The notes beneath the pieces were generated by a model. That model made no database searches, had not been told where the DNA came from, and saw only the letters and a list, made by a program, of their open reading frames with translations. A stretch of 64,000 nt of DNA, taken from the NCBI GenBank assembly GCA_036852015.1, contig JAANDG010000135.1, forward strand, positions 226,055-290,054, written 5' to 3'. Shown in pieces: positions 24,953 through 45,790 of the stretch; within the stretch, counting starts at the first letter, position 1; each line of letters starts with the position of its first letter. The translations under genes were made by a program, and so were the position numbers. This DNA comes from Pelodera strongyloides (Eukaryota > Nematoda > Chromadorea > Rhabditida > Rhabditidae).

Positions 24953-26911
24953 GGAGTTGGGTAGAGCTTTGTAGTTTGTAGTTGTGGTTTTTTTTGTAGT
25001 TTGGTCGGCTAGTTCGCCACCGTATACCGTATTACTAATAGTATTCTCGTGTATGTAATCTGTAATCTTCAGGTTCAAGAGGAAATATGCTAGCCTGTAC
25101 AGTAACTCATATTTTAATCAGTACCTAGAGTTTTTCTATAGAGTCACTTAGCTTGTTTTCATTCACATTTTAGTTGATGTAGTGGAAGAGCAAATGACGT
25201 TTTATGGTCTATTTTAGTCTACAAATTTCATTTGCTTTTACACTCATATTTTCTTAGTAGGTAGTTTGTAAAGAGAGGTCTGATTCATCCGTTGGTCTAA
25301 TTTTCGGTTAAGCTTCCACATTACGGGCCCCTTTTCCTGCTTAGGAGGTTTTGACGGTTTTTAACGTAGAATAATAATAGTTGGTTACTTGTTGGAAAGG
25401 GTATTACTAAATATTTGAAAGTTGGTTGTGATGTCTTTTCTATATATAATAATATTATTATTTATAATACTAAATTGTACTATGTTATCCTTTCCAATTA
25501 GTCACAACTTTCTATATACTTGTATTGTCCACATGCTCCTACTATACAATTCGTACCGGTAGTATACGTATGGAATTCAGAAGTTTTACTTTTTTTATTT
25601 CCGTAATAAGTAGTGCCAGTTTTTGCAAGAATTCTCTAAGGTTTATGAATTGGTTTTCAGTTAATATAACTATAAACATTTATACTCGATTGATCTACTC
25701 AACCTCAACTATTTTAACATGAACAATGTAATCAATTTTACGTATTATGAAGCTGAATTCGTGATGTTTGCTTGTATTTCTATTAGTATCATTGTATAAT
25801 AATGTATTTTACTTCATGAAGCATTGATCGGTTCGTTTTGAGTTTGGTGATTTAACGTTATGTGTCTTTAAGTTACCCACTTAAAATTGGTTGATTGTAT
25901 TCTCTGGTGAGCTTCATTGTGCCGTGCGGGCTATTTTTATTGCAGTGTTCGGGTTTCAGAAACCTTGAATGTTTTAGTTCATATTATTGTTTTAACCGGA
26001 TAATACGTAAATTTCTATATTTTTTTCCCGCTCTGAAACCTGGATTACTGTAAAATTTCTCAAAATCGATACTCAGTTTTTTTCCTGTGGTCGTCAGCAA
26101 CTTTGATTTTGTGTGTAGATTATTACTTCAAGTTTTATCGATTGTTTTATTAGTGCTTTATTATAAAGATTTTATTATTATTTTGGAGGTGTTCTGCATT
26201 TGCGTAATGGTTGGTAGTTGAAACTACAAGTGGAAAATATTTTTTTGTGTTTACTGATGGGGGAAGATCAAGCCATGCTGTTTTCGATAGAATTTTTTTT
26301 GTACCAAATAGAATTTGTAAAAAGACAATCGCGCGTACGGTATCGGGAAAATGCTGAAGAAAGCATGCGTTCATGACTTAAAATCGAAATGAACGCGCGA
26401 AATGTGGACCGCCCAACAGCTGTTTGACCTATGACGTCATCATATGAAAGTTTTATTTATTTCTAATTAATTAATTTTGTCTTTTTTACAAATAGCTACG
26501 CCTGCATCTTTTGAAGTCCATGAATTTTTGCAGCTAGAGCTAGGTGCTGCGGTAGGGCACAAAAACTGAATTATTTTCAGTTATACTTAGCCCTCCTCTG
26601 GCTCCCGACTTACTAGTTTCCTTGAATGGAAATATGGAAGAATTATAAAAACTTTTGCAGTGAGCGTTGAGGTTGAGCTCACATTTGCAAAAAAGTTGAA
26701 TTCGTAGGTGCAATTAGATACAAAACAATTAGTTTCCCTTGATTATTCGTACTTCAATGAAAAAGTCATTATTTACGTTTACTATTAAACGAAAACAAAG
26801 CATAACTTTGTTATCAATTGTCTATATAGTGTTTCCGTATTTTTATTTGTTGATTCGACATGGAACCCCCTCACATTGACGCTTATTTTCAGTAGCGATT
26901 TGCGGTAATAA
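24953..26911. other. intergenic, esterase 3' side to RECQ5 start
   Basis: AT-rich sequence with no recognised gene, tRNA or transposon. It must contain the esterase 3' UTR and the RECQ5 promoter. No strong poly(A) signal or TATA element stood out. Confidence 0.5.
26883..26892 (+). promoter_or_regulatory. candidate trans-splice acceptor before RECQ5
   Basis: TTATTTTCAG ends 19 bases before the start codon at 26,912. It looks exactly like the intron acceptors of this window but has no obvious upstream donor or exon. In nematodes such an orphan acceptor close to an ATG is where a spliced leader is added. An undetected 5' UTR exon is the alternative. Confidence 0.4.
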
Positions 26912-35722
<8,811 letters not shown>

Positions 35723-36944
35723 TGGATTTCAATATATTATTATTGGTTGTTAATTGTTACATTTGTTTGTAGGGTGTCATACTGTCACTTGTGAACTCCC
35801 CGGTTGCAATGGTGTGTTTTATGTTGGTCATCATGTAATTATTGTTTTATAGGCGTTTTGTTTTAATGTTTTAGTAGAACATATAAAATATATAAAAAGT
35901 GTGTATTGAGCAACATGTGATTTTTGCGCAGTGTACATCGATAGGTGACATTTTTATTTAGTATTACTGCCGACACGTACAACACACAGTAGCCTTCACA
36001 GTATACTAATATTACACTTCCGATAATATATAGGAATAATAGACAGCAATAACATTTACAAAGACAGAAATATACAGAAACAAATGATTGCACTTTCTCC
36101 AATAACCCGAAAGCGAAAGACGTGTAGAATTAAATTTGATAATAGGAAGATTATATTGATTTTTGCTCATTAGTAGGTTAAAGCAGTGACTATAGCGTCT
36201 AGCTGCAAGGTTATGGAAAGAGCCTTACTGAGGAAGATCATCACTCACTACGAACAAGCTCAGACTTTTCTTGCATAGCAGGGAGGATTAACCCTTGTCT
36301 CGGGGGACGATCATTGTTAACCAATCATGTTATCAGAATATGAGTTACGGATGTACCAAGCTCGCATTCGAAGTATCAGGTACAAAAGACGGAATATATA
36401 ATAATAAAATACAAAGGCTTATTTAGCCGTGATATAATCATAAGTCTATGGAAAACCGAAATAATTTCAAAATGATAACACAACACGTATTGTATGAAGA
36501 GAGATGAGGCTTGCAGTGCGCGAGCATGACTTACAATCAGTCATTTTCTGTCTCATTGCCAGGGCAGGCGGCTACTACGAATCTCATAATTAATTAATGA
36601 TATCATGTATGAATAACATAAATACAAATGTAGTGATGAAATGTAAGACGATCTTACTGTTAGCACATTGTGCTTACTTAAAACTAAAACCACCTTTACC
36701 GTGGTATATTAGAAAATTTGCGATTATGGAACCAGGATCAAAATCCTTTACAATGAGAACTTTCCATTTGGAATATTTCATGTAGAAAGCCGCAATTCGA
36801 AAAACAAACACTACTTGAGAATCGTGGCAGATAAGAAGAAACGAACGTAATAAATATATAGAATAATGGTAAGTATTATAAACTAAAGAAGTAAATTGAC
36901 CTACATTACTAGGATACAAGCTACCGAACGAACACTCATTGGAG
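35723..36944. other. intergenic, convergent 3' ends of RECQ5 and ETS gene
   Basis: AT-rich sequence with no gene recognised. It must hold both 3' UTRs, since the two genes end facing each other 1.2 kb apart. Confidence 0.5.
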
Positions 36945-39900
36945 CTATTCCACCTTAATATTAATATCCATTTTTACATCTTCCGCGGGCGAGTCCACGT
37001 CTATCTTTCCTTCTTGTACGTGGTCTTCAGCACCAACAAACCCAGACTCGCGAAGGTTCTGAAAACGGACACTTTTTTAAAGTATCGTAACTTGCTCTTC
37101 GCAAAATAAGGATTGAAAACACTTGCTTTAGTGGCTAGGAGTTCAAGTCAGTCCGTAAAAAGAAACTTTATTTGAGAACCTGCAATGCTTCCTTTGGTAT
37201 GTCTACAAATCGATATACAAGCCGTTGGCCATCCACTTTCTCCAGGATCCCACGCTGATAGTAGTAGCTGAATAGTGAAGTTAAGGTACACATACAAATG
37301 GTAACTGCTAATTCTGTTATACTACAACTAATAATTATTCGGATTTTTATATCGAGGAAGGTTACATCTGCGTTCTAACTACGGGACCTGAGCGACAATG
37401 GCGAACTAAAGATTAGTGTTTGTGGAAAAAAATGGCGATGGAGGAACGTAGATTAGCGCATTTCACCGGAAAAATTATTCCTCTGAGGCCGTATTCACCA
37501 CTACATTTACCCGGGTAAAATCGTTTCCCGGGAAAGTATTTTACCCAAAATGACCATTTTTACCTTTTCCCGGAATTCACCACTTTTTCCCTTTTCCCAA
37601 AAAGCGAGCTGGGAAACGGAAAATTTTACCCGAGCTTGGCACGGGTAAACCAGAAATTACCCAATTGTTGTGGTACATGTTTCGTCGAAAAAAAAACATT
37701 ATTTCTCTGTTTTATTTGAATGTTTGACAATAATCACTATCGATTTCTTTACTTAGCACAAAAAATTAAGATATTTACGTTAGTTTTTTTTTCTGTTCTC
37801 TTTCATTATAACGATGAGCAAATATTGTAAGGGATATCTACTAATTAATACTTGTTAGAAGGCAAATAATACGACTTGAGCATTCGACAGACTTCCGAAA
37901 AGCTTGTCGTAGTATGAAAATGCACGCGTCCGGCATATATTCTACCCTAAATAAATGGTCTGAGTGTGCTATGGATGGAGTCAATTTACCTTTTTCTCAA
38001 ATCATAGCGAAGGAAGATATAGCTTAGAAAGTCTTGTATAAAGAATATAATAGATGCCCCCCATCTCCATAAAAAGGTTTTGTGGCGATTACTATTACCA
38101 AAGGCAACACCATCCGTTGTGGTCTAGTGGTTAGGATTTGTGGCTCTCACCCACAATGCCGGGGTTCGATTCCCCGCAACGGAAGTCTGTTTTTGCCCCT
38201 TATCTTACCGGGAGAATGTCTTTACAACCTATCTGTACAACCTTATTAGCAATTTTTCGTTGGGTATTGTCCTTAAATGTTATCTAACGGAAATTGTGTT
38301 GATCCGAACTCTAACTGTATATTAATAATTATTGAGGGTGCTTAGATTAAGTAACGAAAATATACAAAATTATTATTACAATGAAAATGAAGCATAAACA
38401 TATCAATTAATCATATTTTCTTTGAATTTCCCCTTGGGTAAAATTCCCCGTTTCCCAAATTGAGCGTGAATTCGGGAAGGGATAAAATCTTTTCCGGAAA
38501 GGGCAAAAATATTTCCCGGGAAGGATTTTCGTTTGGAAATTTTTCCTGGGTAATTATTTTTCCCGGGGAATTTTTTCCGTAAGAATGGTGAATACAGCCT
38601 CAGAAACATCTGACTTTAGCTAGCAAGACAGAGGAAAGATAAAATCATTATCATTAGAACCAATCTAATGGTCATTAGGCAACAAACCGCAGTGCTCTTC
38701 CCATCGTCTCATAGTTCATTCCGGGTTTATTTTTGTGAAGTCCCCAGAGACGAGATACTGCCTTTGAATCGACCAATTTGAAGATTCCCTGAGAAAACGA
38801 TCATTTTAGTTTCAATTAGTAAAATTGTCGGGATTTTTCTACATGCAAACGACACCTTGTATATCTTTAAAAAATATGAAATCGTATCAAAGTAAGATTT
38901 ACAACATAAAAAATTAAGATGTGCATATGTTTGGACGGCTAGAACGGGACTTCAAGTTACGTGAAAACGGCGTACAAAAATATTTTTCAACGCGGCGACC
39001 ACCGAGCGAGCGTCAAATGTGCCGAGGAATGGCGAACTTTTCCCACCGAGCGAGCGTCAACTTTCAGTCGAGTCAAATTTTTTTAAATATGAACAAATCG
39101 AACCTTTGCATTATCCAACCATTTGATATACTTTGGACAGTAATCTTTATCTTGTAGAAGACGAAGGAGAAACTCCCACAGATAAGTGACTTGACCTGTA
39201 ATATCCACCAAATTGGTTGCAATGGGAAACTGTGCAGCCCACAAAAAGTGTGTCCTCCACAGGGGCGCGTTGCAGCCTCTCTAGAGAACGCCGCGGGCAA
39301 AACGAGTGCACGACGCCAGATGGCGCAACTGTGGCACGCCGCCGGCCCTGTTTCTATGTGCGATGATGACGGAGTTCCGTCAGTGCGTATGTGCTATCTA
39401 CTATGTACAGTCAACACTGGCTGCCAAACCCGGCTTCCGAAGCCTCTATGTCATACAGGAACAAAGCGCAAGGAGTACCGAGGTTCGGAAATCCCCATAT
39501 CTGACAAGCAATATGTTTTTTTTTACATACTTTGTCATGCTTTCTCACCTTCTCTGCTTTTCCTTCTAATGTTCAGATTTTGATTCGGCACAACAGGTTC
39601 ACTGTATCTGAAATTATTTTAGTGTTTTCACAAAGGAATATCCGCCAAGTTGATACCAAAGTAACGTAATCATCTAATATGCGTCGCTAAAAGTAAAGGG
39701 GCGTGTCTACTAAAGTAAAGCAACCATTGAGCGTGAGTGTCCAAAAATGTACAGTACACAACTTACCTTCTCGCCTCGTATATGTACGCTGGAACTTGGG
39801 ATATTGAATTAGGAAATATAGTCGAATTATACGGTATCGGATGACCAATTCGAGGATGAGAGAGCAGAGACGACGAGAGGGGCAGGAGAGTAGACGGTTG

Positions 39901-41669
39901 GTGATGGAGAGAACCTAGAACAAACAGTAAATGAATAAAAAGTATGCATCGATCTCTGCTGATTGACTCGATACTAAAACTTAACAGAGTGATTGACACT
40001 GATATTGTTACACATTTCTAACCGTCTTACTTGCGTAGTACCGTTACCGTAGTAGGGATTGCAAAAATGAGAATCATAAATTAATTTCCATTTCTAATAT
40101 TTACTTATCCTTGTTTATTATAACAAAAAAATACATAAGGGAAATAGATCTTCAATACCATTTAGGGAGGCCACGATAGGCTGTAAGGCTTGTTGGTTAA
40201 TCGTATGTTGTGGAAGCGAAGAACACTGAGGGCCTGGTGGAGCATTTGCGTTCGATTGTACGGTAGCCAAAGTGGGACATATCAGGGCGGCAGATAGCCA
40301 CGGGGACATAACATTGCCTTGCGGCCCACCACCTCCATCGACCACTGAAATTAACAAATGAGTAAACGTTAATACTAAACCGCAACCGCGAAAACTGATA
40401 GAGAAAACGAAGTGCGAAGACGCGGCGCACCTCCGGCGCACACCACGCGCACCCTAAGCGCGAAATCGAGTTAATTTGCCCCTTTAAAATGAGAACTATT
40501 CGCCACTGTGAATGCCGCGCGGCGACAACGATCTGACACACTAATGACGGTATCAATTCATCAGTACATAACTGATAGTGATATATACATATCAATGATC
40601 GTTCTCTGTTACTAGCTACTACTTTTTATTCTAACTGTAAGATAAGCTGAGACCAACCCCCCCCCTCTCGTTGAAAACATTTGCATAACCTTTTCCTCTC
40701 TCCTGACTTTTGACCTTGTACTCTATCTTGAAACCAGTCTCTCCCCCTCCTCCGGACCTGCAGGCTAACCGTCCGCATAGTTATAGGGGATCGTGGAGGG
40801 ACCACAAAAAAGTGGACATCCGGGGGCGAGAGTCATACACCTTTAAGTCCATTCAAATCACCCGCCTTGACAATACTGGTCTTGCTAGGGACGGGATACC
40901 GTTGTGGTAAAAAACCTCCGACGGCTTAGACAGCGGGATTGCAAAACCAGCACGGATTTGCATATTGTAGCGGATGCTACGCAAAGGGAGACGGAACCCG
41001 TGAGAAAGTATAAGATACGGGCTTGAGAGAGATACACGTAGAGAGGGAGAGAAAGAGAGAAAAAGAGAGAGAGAGAGAGGAGAGGGAAAAGAGAGATAAT
41101 CTACTTTTTCGCTACAGGATGTTGCAGCGATAGACCAATAGACTTTGAAGCTCAATAAACTCGGAAAAACGTAAAATCCTTCAAACGGTTCATCCTCCAT
41201 AAGCATAAGAATGGAAATCCACACAGGGTCGAATATGTATTCAAAAAAATCATTCAAACGCCAACCCATAACGATATACAGTAGGGCTAAAAGAACCACA
41301 TCCTCCATCACATACTAATCTCAATATAAAACTTCTGATCCTACCAAGTCTAGCCCTGACTTCAGCATTGAATGACAAACACACTTTTAAATATTGATCT
41401 CCCGTCAACCAACACGGAACTTCCTCTTTTTTATCCCCAATCTTTTCATATAAAATAAGAAAATCTCTTGAAAGTTGAAAGACTCTTAACGTTAGTTGGA
41501 ACAGTACTTGAACCCGCAAGAAGATACAAAAGAAAGAAAGAAAAAGAAATTGTTCTGTGAACGATAAGAAGAAGATATCCAGGTACGAGAATTGCTAAAC
41601 GGATGTAAATTAAAATCCTCCTTTTTATATGTAACTGATGTATCTTTACAATATATCGAGGGAGAGAGA

Positions 41670-41711
<42 letters not shown>

Positions 41712-42724
41712 AAGGAAGGGACACGGCCAGAGGCGGAGACGACGACAGTCAGGTAAAAATTTAAAGAAAGAGATAGCTAGAAAGCTACTCATAGCAACTG
41801 CGAGGTCTTACAACTTCAGGTTTTCCTTGAGCTTATCTGCGCGCTCCTTTCATTCAAAAGATGTGATCCACAACAAATCCTGAGCTAATTCCGAATGGAC
41901 CCTAGCAAAATAATGGGTCACAGTGAAGTCAGTCACCACAAATCTCGTGAGCAAGACGCCTAGGCCGAGTTAAATCGTTTAATTTTTAATTGCACATAAT
42001 ATGTAGGATTATTATTTTTTAAATTTTGCTCCGAAGTAAACGATAAAAAATTCTCTCGAGAACTGAGCCTGGACATCAAGTAGAGTGAATATTGAGATTT
42101 TAAATTCAATGCCCAGTCTCTTAGAATTAACTTCATTTGAAGTACAACACTAATTTTCCCCTCATTGATGTAAAGCACCCGGTACGTCCATGACCATGAC
42201 GGTATGCGTTTGTATGCTTAGCGTGAACTTTCTCTTCACCCCCCCCTCTCCCTTCTCTCTCCCTCTCTCTCTCCCTGCTTCTCTCTGTTCCTCTCTCCAA
42301 GAAAGAGAGAGGGAGAGAGAGAGTTCCTGGAGGATTTTTCACCGCCACAGTAGCGACTGCTGCGTGCCTTTGACCATGAGAGAGGCACGATTTTCGGAGA
42401 GGGACAGTATGCAAATACAAACAAACAGAAAGAGAGACACAGAGAGAGGCAGAGATAAAGGGGAAGAGACGAATCCTAAATTTGCATAGTTTCTGGTCAC
42501 TTTCTCCCTCTCTAAATCATGCTTTCACCGCTCACGAATTAGCAAACTTATTTCCGTAAGCGCGTGCGGGAACTAATTTGCGTGCGCTACTGTATGTACA
42601 AAAACCTAGCGGTCGGCTATGTAAAGTCGGCTTTCACAATGAACCTTGGTTTAAACTTCCAGTTCATTCAGCGGTAAGTTAAATGTAAAGAGAGATAGAG
42701 GTAGAGAGAGAAAGAGGGAAACAG

Positions 42725-42761
<37 letters not shown>

Positions 42762-44642
42762 CGAGAAAATTTTGGACAAAACATTGAAGCAAACAAATAC
42801 AAACTAGTGATGATGAAAAATACGAACTAGTCTTTCAGTACATATTCCGAAATGTAGTTATATGTAGTATGATAACCAACCCTGCAATGACGTGATCCAC
42901 GGCCATAAGAAAGCACTAAGCGCTGCTTGATTCTGTTGTTCTGACGATCGAAGAGAGGGAGTCACCCGGGTAAATGAGGTCTGCGGGAGGCATGGGGTGG
43001 TCGTCGGAGGTGACGAGGTCAGCGATGTCGCCAACGAGATCGGTGTCGCCTCCGGTAACTTCGGAGTACTCGGCCGTGGTACCGGACGCTCTGCTATCGG
43101 ACGAACTGGTGCCGATGGTACCGGGGAGAGCTCATCGACTGATATGCCTAAACAATGGTATACCGTATACATATGGTTCCACAAAGTACAGCAAAAAAAC
43201 GGGATCTTTTAATAAACACGTAATTGAAAACTAATGTGAAATCGACAGCAGAAAATATACTACATACTCCAAATGCTGTCGTAACTACAGTAAGACACAA
43301 TAACTCCCATGAGCTTAAACAAATAATGACAATAAAAAGTAAGTAGTATATTTTCTCCCATGAGCTTAAACAAATAATGACTTAATCACGTCTGACCCCT
43401 ACCGGTTAGTTTTAGTTTTAGTTATGTATTTCATGTTTATGTTCTGTTGTATTATTTCATGTCTAGAATTATACTAGGTTTTAAGAATTCTGTTTGTATA
43501 ATTGTAGCTACATTTTCGTATTTTTTGCAGGATGTTTGTTGTTCCTGATGATGGCGTAAGCCGAAACCGGTCGAATAAAGCACTTTAATACGTGTTTTTG
43601 AATCATATACTGGGAGTCGCAAGAAGCTCTGATTTTGGAAAATATCTGTTCAAAATGACGGCATCCCTCCAGCAGCACGCCAACAAACAACTAATAAAAA
43701 GTAAAAAGACAAGAAATAATAGGAACAAACCAGAGTCCGGACTCAGGGATTCACAATGCTGATCGGATTTTTCTGTGGTAACTTTTAGTGGAAATTTTTC
43801 TGACGAAGTTGTGGGCTGGAATGAAAATAAAGTTGGAAAATATATAAACGAAAAAGAGAAGAAATACGCGTAAAAGTTGTCAACGGACATGCATGAATAC
43901 ATAATGGGATAGAACATTTAAAGATCTGCAGTAAGTTTGCATCGTTTTCATTGCATTTCAGGGAAACAAATAGCGTGGACATAAACAACGACATAGAGTG
44001 TTTGCCTAATTACCATGCAAAGTTGGTCAGAACTCAGCCGTGTCCAAATATTAAAAAGAATATTCACGACTCAATTATACGAGTTCAGTACCTGTACTTG
44101 ATCGTACAAATAATGAGTGGACGTCCATAAAACAGCTGGAGCAGAGGGACGCCGGCCATCTGGGTAAGTGGCACGGGGACGCTCGATTCTAAAAGAAATA
44201 AACATTATTATGAGTTTTTACATTGCTGATGTTAACAATATGAGCAAGGGTCTCAAGCTCAACTTATGGTATGTCAGCAAGCTAAAATCTAGTACCGCCA
44301 GCTAATGAAAAAGGCGTTCATATGGGATTTTACATACAAATGTACAGAGATGGTCTATAGACGATACAAGGACAAGGTATTCAAATTTGCAACCCATTAT
44401 CATTCATCATAAACTCTTCCCCTACAGTACACAAATCGAAAATAATCGGAAACAAATATGATTCTGCAAGTTACTATAAGGTTATGGAGGATGCAACACT
44501 GTTCGAACAAACTGTTTTCAAATTACAATATGGTAATCTACATGAACCCATACCTAGGAAAGTTCTCTGCATCTTCTATTGTCGGTTTTGGTTGATCTGC
44601 TTCAATAGCATGCTGCTGTAGTGCTTCAACAGATATTTGCAT
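36945..44642 (-). CDS. ELF: ETS-domain transcription factor, ELF1/2/4 type
   Basis: DNA-binding transcription factor recognising GGAA-core sites in the nucleus. Exons in coding order: 44642-44554, 44188-44092, 43815-43731, 43147-42881, 40344-40159, 39195-39104, 38788-38688, 37267-37180, 37058-36945. All phases agree, giving about 372 residues. The N-terminal half is Pro/Ser/Thr/Gln-rich, typical of an activation region; the ETS domain is near residues 243-323. A further exon-like block at 39914-39767 has good splice sites but would shift the frame into the ETS exon, so it is left out as a possible alternative exon. The start is the first ATG of an open exon whose phase fits the next. Confidence 0.88.
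37180..39195 (-). CDS. ELF: part of the ETS gene: DNA-binding domain
   Basis: Three exons encode [60 protein letters not shown] and [20 protein letters not shown] in succession. The two arginines of the recognition helix (GRALR) and YYY are present. [16 protein letters not shown] together with [18 protein letters not shown] is characteristic of the ELF1/ELF2/ELF4 class rather than ETS1 or ELK. The middle exon ends in CG and the next starts with C, which restores the arginine. Confidence 0.95.
37485..38601. mobile_element. 1.1-kb inverted-repeat element carrying a tRNA gene
   Basis: The ends GAGGCCGTATTCACCA and (inverted) GAGGCTGTATTCACCA are followed by about 150 bases of imperfectly paired arms rich in TTTACCCGGG and TTCCCGGGAA. 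The element fills most of an ETS-gene intron. The same terminal sequence ends the 141-base element at 51,478. No transposase is present. Confidence 0.75.
38113..38184 (+). tRNA. tRNA-Glu (CTC)
   Basis: The acceptor stem TCCGTTG pairs with CAACGGA. D arm TGGTCTAGTGGTTAGGA (A box), anticodon loop CTCTCAC giving CTC, and T arm GGGGTTCGATTCCCC (B box) are present. No intron, and the layout matches eukaryotic tRNA-Glu. It lies in an ETS-gene intron, on the opposite strand, and inside the inverted-repeat element at 37,485-38,601. Confidence 0.88.
41041..42762. repeat. cluster of GA/CT microsatellite tracts
   Basis: GA-rich tracts lie at 41,041-41,096, 41,659-41,715 and 42,687-42,762. A CT tract followed directly by a GA tract at 42,240-42,324 can fold into a hairpin. 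All are in the long intron of the ETS gene between exons 42,881 and 40,344. On the transcribed sense strand the long tracts are CT-rich. Confidence 0.85.
43304..43385 (+). repeat. tandem duplication of CTCCCATGAGCTTAAACAAA
   Basis: A 27-base block occurs twice, about 50 bases apart, in the intron upstream of the ETS exon ending at 43,147. Confidence 0.7.
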
Positions 44643-45790
44643 ATTATAATCGGGAAGGGGGAATATAATATTTTTGGGGACGAATTCTCACTACGATAGC
44701 ATTAAAGGTTGTGGAATAGGGAAACCTTCCTCTTCACGGGCGTATTCAGGGTTTACGTCGGGATATAGAGGGAGAGAGGGAGGGAACACGTTGAACCCTT
44801 CTCTCTCTCTAGAGCCCTCTTTCTCTCTTTCTCTCTTGCTCTCCAGGCCTGCAGCCCTGCTCCACCCCCTCGGGGACTCTCTGCGACTCTACTTTCCACA
44901 CCCTCTCTTTGCAGTCTCTCGCAAGCCTTCAGGTATACCGGAACCCTTGAACCCTCTCTACTTAAAAAAACCCTTATACGAAAACGAGAGTCGAAACATT
45001 GAAAAACGTTGGGTTATTGAAATCTTATTATATAAAGGAGAAGAGTTTACTTTTTTGTTTGTGTGAACGTAACGAAATCCTTTCATAAAGAAAATTTTCT
45101 ATTCACAATCGAATGAGAACATACAAAATCTTTGCCGCTGGCGGGATTCGAACCCACAGCAGCACACAATCTCTCGCTTCACAGTCCAACGCTCTACCTG
45201 CTGAGCTATGCTAGCTTATCACAAGGATAATCCTCTGCCCTACATACAATACAGCACCTTCAATAGCAAATTTGCATGGTAGCATTAGTCGAGTGGCGAT
45301 CCAAACTGATTATTATACGTTTCCACAATCAGAGACGTGTGTATGTGTGGGAGGAGAAAGAGACGGGAGTTAACTTTTTAAATTGTAGCAATCCTTTTTT
45401 TAAATAGGGAAACAATCGGCCGAAGGCCGATTCCTCCAGTCGGAGAAGAGCCCGTAGGGCTCTTCGAACGGCTGGTACAAGATATATCAGGATCAACAAA
45501 AGATTAATATAAGAATAGATACAAGTGTTGCACATCCGTTAGTGAATTGTGTGTTGAGGAGAAGGATATGATGGTTGTCTATTATAGTGCATATACTATT
45601 TTTTCAATATCTTATGGTTATGTTATTGTATGTGTAGTGTTTTTCATAGTGTTATCAACACAACTAATGCTAGCTACAATGTTCACAAAAAACGAACATC
45701 ACTGCAAATGTACACATCCATAGAACACTATATTGTTTTTGCTAATTAGCTAGTTAGCATACCTTTATGAAAACGTGGTCGATCTTTTAA
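44643..45790. other. intergenic between the AASDH and ETS genes (both minus)
   Basis: About 1.1 kb separates the 3' end of the AASDH-type gene from the first ETS exon, so it should contain the ETS promoter. It holds a GA-then-CT block (44,761-44,846), a tRNA-like sequence (45,132-45,215) and the palindrome ATCGGCCGAAGGCCGAT (45,413-45,431 region), shared with the foldback element at 58.3 kb. Confidence 0.55.
45132..45215 (-). pseudogene. tRNA-like sequence (His-type anticodon GTG), probably non-functional
   Basis: On the minus strand, TAGCTCAGCAGGTAGAGC is a good A box and GGGTTCGAATCCC a perfect B box, with CTGTGAA in the anticodon-loop position. The acceptor stem has two mismatches, and the anticodon stem and variable region do not fit a standard tRNA. 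It is therefore called a tRNA pseudogene or SINE head. Confidence 0.5.

Noticed and set aside
39191..39583. 130-residue plus-strand open frame
   Set aside because: It lies opposite the ETS-domain exon, with no family resemblance.
42966..43147. Acidic second frame ([20 protein letters not shown]) overlapping an ETS-gene exon
   Set aside because: It looks like an activation domain and would need only one base change, but a TGA lies five codons into it. The Pro/Thr-rich frame fits the phases of both neighbouring exons if the donor is at 42,881.
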